Positions 59,986 to 64,000 of a stretch of DNA of 64,000 nucleotides are shown here, in pieces (the stretch's first letter is position 1; each line of letters opens with the position of its first letter). A program made the position numbers and the translations under genes. This stretch comes from Halospina sp040196175 (GTDB lineage: Bacteria > Pseudomonadota > Gammaproteobacteria > Pseudomonadales > Oleiphilaceae), in the NCBI RefSeq assembly GCF_040196175.1, contig NZ_JBEFNF010000003.1, positions 1 through 64,000 on the forward strand. Reading direction: 5' to 3'. The notes below the pieces were generated by a model, which worked only from the letters and a program-made list of their open reading frames with translations, ran no database searches and was not told the origin of the DNA.

Positions 59986-60481
59986 CAGGCACTTCCTCCA
60001 CCGTGAGTTCCAGCGGCTCCGGGCCCTGAAGTTTGATGCGCTGGCACGCGCCCAGGCTCCGATGGATGCCGGTCACATCCGGCTGGATAGGCAGTTCACG
60101 CCGGCCAAGATCCACCAGCGTGGCCAGGGTGATCGATTCCGGCCGGCCATAGTCGAAGAGTTCATTCATGGCGGCACGGATGGTGCGCCCGCTCATGATC
60201 ACATCATCCACCAGCAGCAGGTTCTGCCCCTCAGTCTCGTATGGCAGCCGCGACGGACTGATTCGGGGATGGAGCCCGATGCGGCTGAAGTCATCCCGGT
60301 AGAACGTGATGTCCAGCTCGCCGCATTCGGTCTCAATGCCGAGGCGGCGACGCAGCGCCTGAGCAACCCAGACACCACCGGTGCGGATCCCCACCGGGCA
60401 CAGACTACTAAGACCCTGCGCACTGATGTGGGCGCGCAGGTCGTCGGTCATGCGGTTCAGAAGCTGTTCAATGTCCTGCAC
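59978..60481 (-). CDS. pyrR: PyrR, pyrimidine regulatory protein / uracil phosphoribosyltransferase
   Basis: The 167-aa protein has the PRPP-binding loop NLLLVDDVIMSGRTIRAAM and the opening blocks ISAQGLSSLCPVGIRTGGVW and LDITFYRDDFSRIG. In Gram-positives PyrR attenuates pyr mRNA. In Pseudomonas it regulates pyr genes in another way, and the protein also has UPRTase activity. The start is GTG, with AGGAG 5 bases ahead. It heads the pyrR-pyrB-pyrC' unit. Confidence 0.93.
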   Translation of the reverse strand: MQDIEQLLNRMTDDLRAHISAQGLSSLCPVGIRTGGVWVAQALRRRLGIETECGELDITFYRDDFSRIGLHPRISPSRLPYETEGQNLLLVDDVIMSGRTIRAAMNELFDYGRPESITLATLVDLGRRELPIQPDVTGIHRSLGACQRIKLQGPEPLELTVEEVPDA

Positions 60482-60496
60482 GGAGGCTCCTATCTG

Positions 60497-60922
60497 TCAG
60501 TCACTGGCCGAGGCGCACCAGGTTTCGAGGATCAACTCCGCCGCGCGCCGGTCCACGCCCTCGTCCGCGTGGTCCGGAACCCGGCCCTGTGCCAGCGATT
60601 CCTGCTTGGCCTCATGGGTGGTCAGGCGTTCATCCACCATGGTTGCGGAGCGATGATAGCGTCCTTCAAGCCGTCGTGCGAACTTGCGTGCCAGGTGACA
60701 CAGCCAGGTTTCGGTACCATCCATGTCCAGTGGCAGGCCCACCAGGAACAGATCCGGCTGCCAGGTCTCGACCAGCTCGCCCACCTGGTTCCAGTCCGGA
60801 ACCCCGTCCCGGGCCTTCAGCCGCGCCTTGCCGGCGCCATACCCCAGCATTTGCTGCCCTACCGCCACGCCGATCCACTTCTCGCCAAAGTCGAAAGCCA
60901 TCAGGCTACGGCTCTCAGGCAT
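60497..60922 (-). CDS. yqgF: YqgF (RuvX), Holliday-junction-resolvase-like / rRNA-processing nuclease
   Basis: The 141-aa protein starts at ATG 60922 (MPESRSLMAFDFGEKWIGVA), with GGAGG 8 bases ahead. RNase H-fold blocks are MAFDFGEKWIGVAVG, LFLVGLPLDMDGTE, MVDERLTTHEA and the final Asp-Glu-rich ADEGVDRRAAELIL. It takes part in 16S rRNA 5'-end processing. The start overlaps the algH stop by eight bases. Confidence 0.94.
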   Translation of the reverse strand: MPESRSLMAFDFGEKWIGVAVGQQMLGYGAGKARLKARDGVPDWNQVGELVETWQPDLFLVGLPLDMDGTETWLCHLARKFARRLEGRYHRSATMVDERLTTHEAKQESLAQGRVPDHADEGVDRRAAELILETWCASASD

Positions 60923-61472
60923 GTCCCACGCCTCCCGTGAGATGGCCGGGGCTGACGCCCAGTTTCTCCAGGGCTGCATTAAGGCGCTGCTCCGATTCGC
61001 GCTCGAAGACAATGGACTCATCCACCGGGCAGGTGAGCCAGGCGTCCCCGGCTAGCTCCTCCTCCAGCTGCCCCGGCCCCCAGCCGGCGTAACCCAGGAG
61101 CATCAGAAAGTCGTCAGGCCCCTCGCCTGCCGCAATGGCACTGAGAATGTCGCGCGATGTGGACACGGCCAGGCTATCCGTAAGCGCGATGGAACTTTGC
61201 CAATGGCCCACGGGCCGATGCAGCACAAAACCGCGCTCGGGTTGCACCGGCCCACCCTGATAGACGGGAGCCTGGGGGGCGTCGCCATCCATCGACAGCT
61301 GCGAGAGCAGGTCGCCAAGCTCGAGATCCATCGGGTGGTTGATGGTCAGACCCATGGCGCCTTCATCGCTGTGTTCATAGATGTAGGTCAGTGACCCCTC
61401 AAAGCGTGGGTCCGCCAGATAAGGGGTCGCGATAAGGAACTGGTTGGTCAGGAATTGCGGCTGCGTACTCAT
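60915..61472 (-). CDS. algH: AlgH/YqgE family protein (UPF0301)
   Basis: The 185-aa protein has the family opening FLTNQFLIATPYLADPRFEGSL, GAMGLTINHPM, PVYQGGPVQPERGFVLH and MLLGYAGWGPGQLEEEL. It was named after an effect on alginate regulation in Pseudomonas, and the biochemical role is unclear. It is placed with yqgF, as in almost all gammaproteobacteria. Confidence 0.95.
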   Translation of the reverse strand: MSTQPQFLTNQFLIATPYLADPRFEGSLTYIYEHSDEGAMGLTINHPMDLELGDLLSQLSMDGDAPQAPVYQGGPVQPERGFVLHRPVGHWQSSIALTDSLAVSTSRDILSAIAAGEGPDDFLMLLGYAGWGPGQLEEELAGDAWLTCPVDESIVFERESEQRLNAALEKLGVSPGHLTGGVGHA

Positions 61473-61513
61473 GACCGCAGTATTCCTTGACTGCGGCTTG
61501 CGTACAAGAGGGA

Positions 61514-62383
61514 TTACCCCCTATCCGGGGCGCTACCGCTGAGACCACGCGGCTGGAATGACCAGGTGCGGATGATCTCAAGCACGTCCTGCTCCTCCGC
61601 CATGCGCCCACTGAAGGCCTGGAAGGGGCTCGCCTGCCGGACAATGCGCCGCGCCGCATCATCCAGAACGGCATAGCCGGAGGACTGCAGGATCTTCATC
61701 TCGCGCAGGCTGCCGTCGTTGTTAATGGCGACCAGCATCCGGACCTGACCGTGCAGCCCCCGCTGACGCGCTTCCTTGGGATAATTGAGATTACCGGTCC
61801 GTTCGATCGACTGCTGCCATTTGCGGACATAGGCAGCACCGGCGTCCTCCATGGTGGAAACGGAGGTTACCCGGTTAATCCTGGGACGCTGGGCGTACTC
61901 GTTCTGTTGCTGGCTGAGACGGGCCTCCAGGCTGGCAATATCCCGGCTGCGCTCCATGAGCGTTTCATGGGGGGTGTCCCGTTCCGGCGCCTCAGGGTCT
62001 TCCCTGCTTTGCTCCGGCACCCGTCGGCGGGACTCGGCTTCCGTCGTGACACGGCTGGAGGCACCACCACTCTCTGGCCGGGGTTTGGGCTGAGGGGGTG
62101 TAGCCTGGCGGGTTTCAGAATCAGATAGCGGCGCTGGCTCAGTAGTGGTCATCTCCTGAACCGATTCGGCGTCACCACTGCCCTGCTGAGCGGCTTCAGC
62201 CAGAAAGTCTGCGTCCTCCGGTGCCTCCGCACTCGGACGGGTAGCTACTGTCACATCCATACTGGGGTCGGTGGTTGAGGGATCCTCGGGGGCAAAACCC
62301 ACCCCCAGAATCAAGACCCCATGGAAAACCAGGGCTGCAAAGAGGGTCAGCCCCAGGCGATCGGCATGCGTTACTTCCGCCAC
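61514..62383 (-). CDS. TonB-family energy transducer (TonB3-like)
   Basis: From GTG 62383, with GAGG 5 bases ahead, the 289-aa protein has an N-terminal membrane helix (LGLTLFAALVFHGVLILGV), a long Pro/Glu/Arg-rich periplasmic linker and a C-terminal TonB domain (NYPKEARQRGLHGQVRMLV, DAARRIVRQASPF, then IIRTWSFQP). The position next to gshB and pilG matches P. aeruginosa TonB3 (PA0406), which is needed for twitching motility. It may therefore serve type IV pili rather than iron uptake. Confidence 0.88.
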   Translation of the reverse strand: MAEVTHADRLGLTLFAALVFHGVLILGVGFAPEDPSTTDPSMDVTVATRPSAEAPEDADFLAEAAQQGSGDAESVQEMTTTEPAPLSDSETRQATPPQPKPRPESGGASSRVTTEAESRRRVPEQSREDPEAPERDTPHETLMERSRDIASLEARLSQQQNEYAQRPRINRVTSVSTMEDAGAAYVRKWQQSIERTGNLNYPKEARQRGLHGQVRMLVAINNDGSLREMKILQSSGYAVLDDAARRIVRQASPFQAFSGRMAEEQDVLEIIRTWSFQPRGLSGSAPDRG

Positions 62384-62390
62384 GGCAGCC

Positions 62391-63353
62391 TCAGCGCCCG
62401 GACCGGTTGTCCAGGCGGACGGCAATGGCCGCCATGAGGCGCCCGCCGATGTCGTCACCAAAGGCCCGGTCGAGCTCGCGCACGCAGGTGGGGCTGGTGA
62501 CGTTGACCTCGGTGAGATAATCGCCAATCACATCAATACCTACAAACAACAGCCCCCGCGCCTTTAGTGCCGGACCCACCTGCTCGCAGATCCAGCGATC
62601 GCGGTCGGTCAGTTCACGCCCGACCCCCTGACCGCCGGCAGCCAGGTTGCCCCGGCTCTCACCCGCTCCGGGAATGCGCGCCAGTGAATACGGCAGCGGT
62701 TCACCATCGATCATAAGAATGCGCTTGTCGCCGTCGCGGATCTCAGGCAGGTAGCGCTGAGCCATGGCAGAACGCGTGCCGTCCTCGGTGAGGGTCTCAA
62801 GAATAACACTCAGGTTCTCATCCTGCGGGCGCACCCGGAAGATGGACTTGCCTCCCATACCGTCCATGGGTTTCATGATGACGTCACCGTGTTCGCTGTG
62901 GAACTCCCGCAGCTTCTGCGGATCCCGGCTGACCAACAACGGCGGGATGCACTGGGGAAAGCGCGTGGCGAACAGCTTTTCGTTGCAGTCGCGCAGGGCG
63001 TGTGGCGGATTGAGCACCAGCGCGCCCTGGCCTTGCGCCATCTCCAGGATCCAGGTGGCCATAATGAAGGCGTCGTCCACCGGTGGATCCTGGCGCATCA
63101 GGATGACGTCAAGCTCCCCCAGGTTCTGATCCCGGCTTTCGCCGAATTCATGCCACTGCTGAGGGTCATCGAACACCTCCAGGGCGCGTGTCCGGGCTCG
63201 GGCCTCACCATCGCGCACGTAGAGATCGTCCGTCTCCATATAGCGCAGGTACCAGCCTCGACGCCTGGCTGCCAGCAGCAGCGCCAGCGTGGTGTCCTTT
63301 TTGAAGCTGATCCGTTCAATCGGATCCATGACCACACCCAGGGTCACATTCAT
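62391..63353 (-). CDS. gshB: GshB, glutathione synthetase
   Basis: The 320-aa ATP-grasp enzyme starts at ATG 63353 (MNVTLGVVMDPIERISFKKDT), with GGAGG 7 bases ahead. Further blocks are VILMRQDPPVDDAFI, VLNPPHALRDCNEKLFA, GDVIMKPMDGMGGKSIFRV and FVGIDVIGDYLTEVNVTSPT. It joins gamma-glutamylcysteine and glycine. It ends eight bases before the tonB-like gene, so the two are likely cotranscribed. Confidence 0.97.
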   Translation of the reverse strand: MNVTLGVVMDPIERISFKKDTTLALLLAARRRGWYLRYMETDDLYVRDGEARARTRALEVFDDPQQWHEFGESRDQNLGELDVILMRQDPPVDDAFIMATWILEMAQGQGALVLNPPHALRDCNEKLFATRFPQCIPPLLVSRDPQKLREFHSEHGDVIMKPMDGMGGKSIFRVRPQDENLSVILETLTEDGTRSAMAQRYLPEIRDGDKRILMIDGEPLPYSLARIPGAGESRGNLAAGGQGVGRELTDRDRWICEQVGPALKARGLLFVGIDVIGDYLTEVNVTSPTCVRELDRAFGDDIGGRLMAAIAVRLDNRSGR

Positions 63354-63486
63354 CAGAGGGCCTCCCGGAGCCATATTAAAGAACCGGCAATGTGCCGGAA
63401 ATGCGTGCCAGAGAATACCTGCTATGCTGGAAAAAGGGCAGTAGTTGTGCAAGCTGGCTTTACAGGCTCTTGCCTACCGCCGCTAT

Positions 63487-63502
63487 AGTGAGACAGATCA
63501 CA
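63487..63502. promoter_or_regulatory. CRP/Vfr-like binding site upstream of pilG
   Basis: AGTGA-N6-TCACA differs from the CRP/Vfr consensus TGTGA-N6-TCACA at one position. It lies about 205 bases before pilG and 134 bases from gshB. Vfr controls twitching and virulence genes in Pseudomonas, so a role in pilG expression is plausible. Confidence 0.5.
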
Positions 63503-63551
63503 ATCAGTGACACGGCACCGGTGGAGGCCCGAGCCTCGGTGCGCTATAACA

Positions 63552-63674
63552 ATGGGGTCGTATAGAACACGCGGGAGATCTGTGTTAAAACGGCGCCTCG
63601 CACGCATTGAGGCCGAACTCAGGGCATGGAACGCCTGCTGGGCCGCCGACAACAACAACGATCTCTTTCTCTAG
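63552..63674 (+). CDS. Possible 40-aa small protein ahead of pilG
   Basis: The frame starts at ATG 63552 (MGSYRTRGRS), with an in-frame GTG at 63582 (MLKRRLARIEAEL) that has GGGAG 4 bases ahead. It ends 17 bases before pilG. The residues LKRRLARIEAELRAWNACW could form an amphipathic helix. It may be a leader peptide or a small regulator. Without comparison to relatives it stays tentative. Confidence 0.35.
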   Translation: MGSYRTRGRSVLKRRLARIEAELRAWNACWAADNNNDLFL

Positions 63675-63691
63675 CGCAGGGCTTTTGGACA

Positions 63692-64000
63692 ATGGACGAT
63701 AACTTCGAAAACCTCAAAGTCATGGTGATCGACGACAGCAAGACGATTCGTCGCACCGCTGAAACGCTTCTCAAGAAAGTGGGCTGCGAAGTCATCACGG
63801 CCACCGATGGTTTTGATGCCCTCGCCAAAATCGCGGATTCCCAGCCAGACATCATCTTTGTTGATATAATGATGCCACGGCTCGACGGCTACCAGACCTG
63901 CGCCCTGATCAAGAACAACGATGCTTTCAAGCAGACGCCCGTGATCATGCTGTCGAGTAAGGATGGCCTATTCGACAAGGCCAAGGGCCGCATCGTGGGT
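63692..64000 (+). CDS. pilG: PilG, twitching-motility response regulator (5' part)
   Basis: The first 103 codons are present and the gene runs off the right edge. The single receiver domain shows MVIDDSKTIRRTAETLLKK, the acceptor Asp in IIFVDIMMPRLDGYQ, and MLSSKDGLFDKAKGRIVG, which is diagnostic for PilG. In the Pil-Chp chemosensory system it promotes pilus extension. The upstream neighbours gshB and tonB3 confirm the assignment. Confidence 0.95.
   Translation, partial: MDDNFENLKVMVIDDSKTIRRTAETLLKKVGCEVITATDGFDALAKIADSQPDIIFVDIMMPRLDGYQTCALIKNNDAFKQTPVIMLSSKDGLFDKAKGRIVG

Larger units (their letters stand above)
63354..63691. other. Divergent gap between gshB and pilG
   Basis: This 338-base region holds the promoters for both directions, a CRP/Vfr-like site (63487-63502), a hairpin (GAGGC 63524-63528 with GCCTC 63533-63537) and a possible 40-codon frame ending just before pilG. 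TATAAC at 63545-63550 could be a -10 box for pilG. Confidence 0.5.

Noticed and set aside
59564..60940. A 458-codon plus-strand open frame
   Set aside because: It runs antisense through pyrB, pyrR and yqgF, which carry their diagnostic motifs.
1..64000. CRISPR arrays, tRNA or rRNA genes, integrated prophage
   Set aside because: No regularly spaced short repeats, cloverleaf/CCA ends, rRNA signatures or phage structural genes other than the T6SS phage-like parts were seen.

Overview
The window is chromosomal DNA of a GC-rich marine or halophilic gammaproteobacterium of the Marinobacter/Pseudomonas type. The evidence is gene order. The block inactive PyrC - PyrB - PyrR - YqgF - AlgH - TonB - GshB - PilG (57.5-64 kb) has the same order as in Pseudomonas aeruginosa. 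RpoH-FtsX-FtsE-FtsY with divergent RsmD and then MutM (32.5-37.8 kb), and YrfG-HslR-HslO (38.2-40.2 kb), are classic gammaproteobacterial clusters. No rRNA, tRNA or CRISPR array was seen. Layout: (1) 0-0.17 kb, the 3' end of an IS3-type insertion sequence that cuts a second copy of a type VI effector gene. (2) 0.15-28.5 kb, one complete type VI secretion (T6SS) locus. Read from right to left its long operon is tagH-tssJ-tssK-tssL-tssM-tagF-pppA-tssA-tssB-tssC-second tssC-tagJ-tssE-tssF-tssG-clpV, two unknown genes, hcp, vgrG, a TNT-type NADase effector and its probable immunity gene. A serine/threonine kinase gene is divergent at the right end. (3) 28.5-32.4 kb, ACBP, GreB, small unknowns and a two-component pair. 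(4) 32.5-40.2 kb, conserved housekeeping genes for heat shock, division, signal recognition, DNA repair and redox chaperones. (5) 40.2-51 kb, an accessory stretch lying between hslO and pckA: esterase, RND efflux pair, methyltransferase, the OhrR/Ohr peroxide module with two matching operators, a Mut7-C protein, nitronate monooxygenase, two decayed genes (HD hydrolase and GNAT) and an MFS transporter. (6) 51-57 kb, PEP carboxykinase with a structured leader, then a TRAP-like system (fused DctQM permease, AdeT-like binding protein, lipoprotein). (7) 57-64 kb, an HU-family gene, the pyrimidine cluster and the start of pilG. 

The T6SS carries the threonine-phosphorylation control set (kinase, PP2C phosphatase, FHA protein, TagF), so firing is probably regulated after translation. 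The effector end is the most dynamic part. A 339-bp segment encoding the effector N-terminal module occurs twice in direct orientation without length change. One copy is joined to a TNT NADase domain. The other is interrupted by the IS end, and a frameshifted gene lies between them. This looks like an effector cassette array in which toxin tails can be exchanged behind a constant N-terminal module. 

Other points worth attention are an unknown protein/lipoprotein pair inside the T6SS operon, a pckA leader with duplicated complementary segments, a 56-aa membrane protein translationally coupled to the inactive dihydroorotase gene, FtsY with an N-terminal hydrophobic segment, and the three-gene TRAP-like system. 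Function calls come from recognising family motifs by eye. No database search was run.
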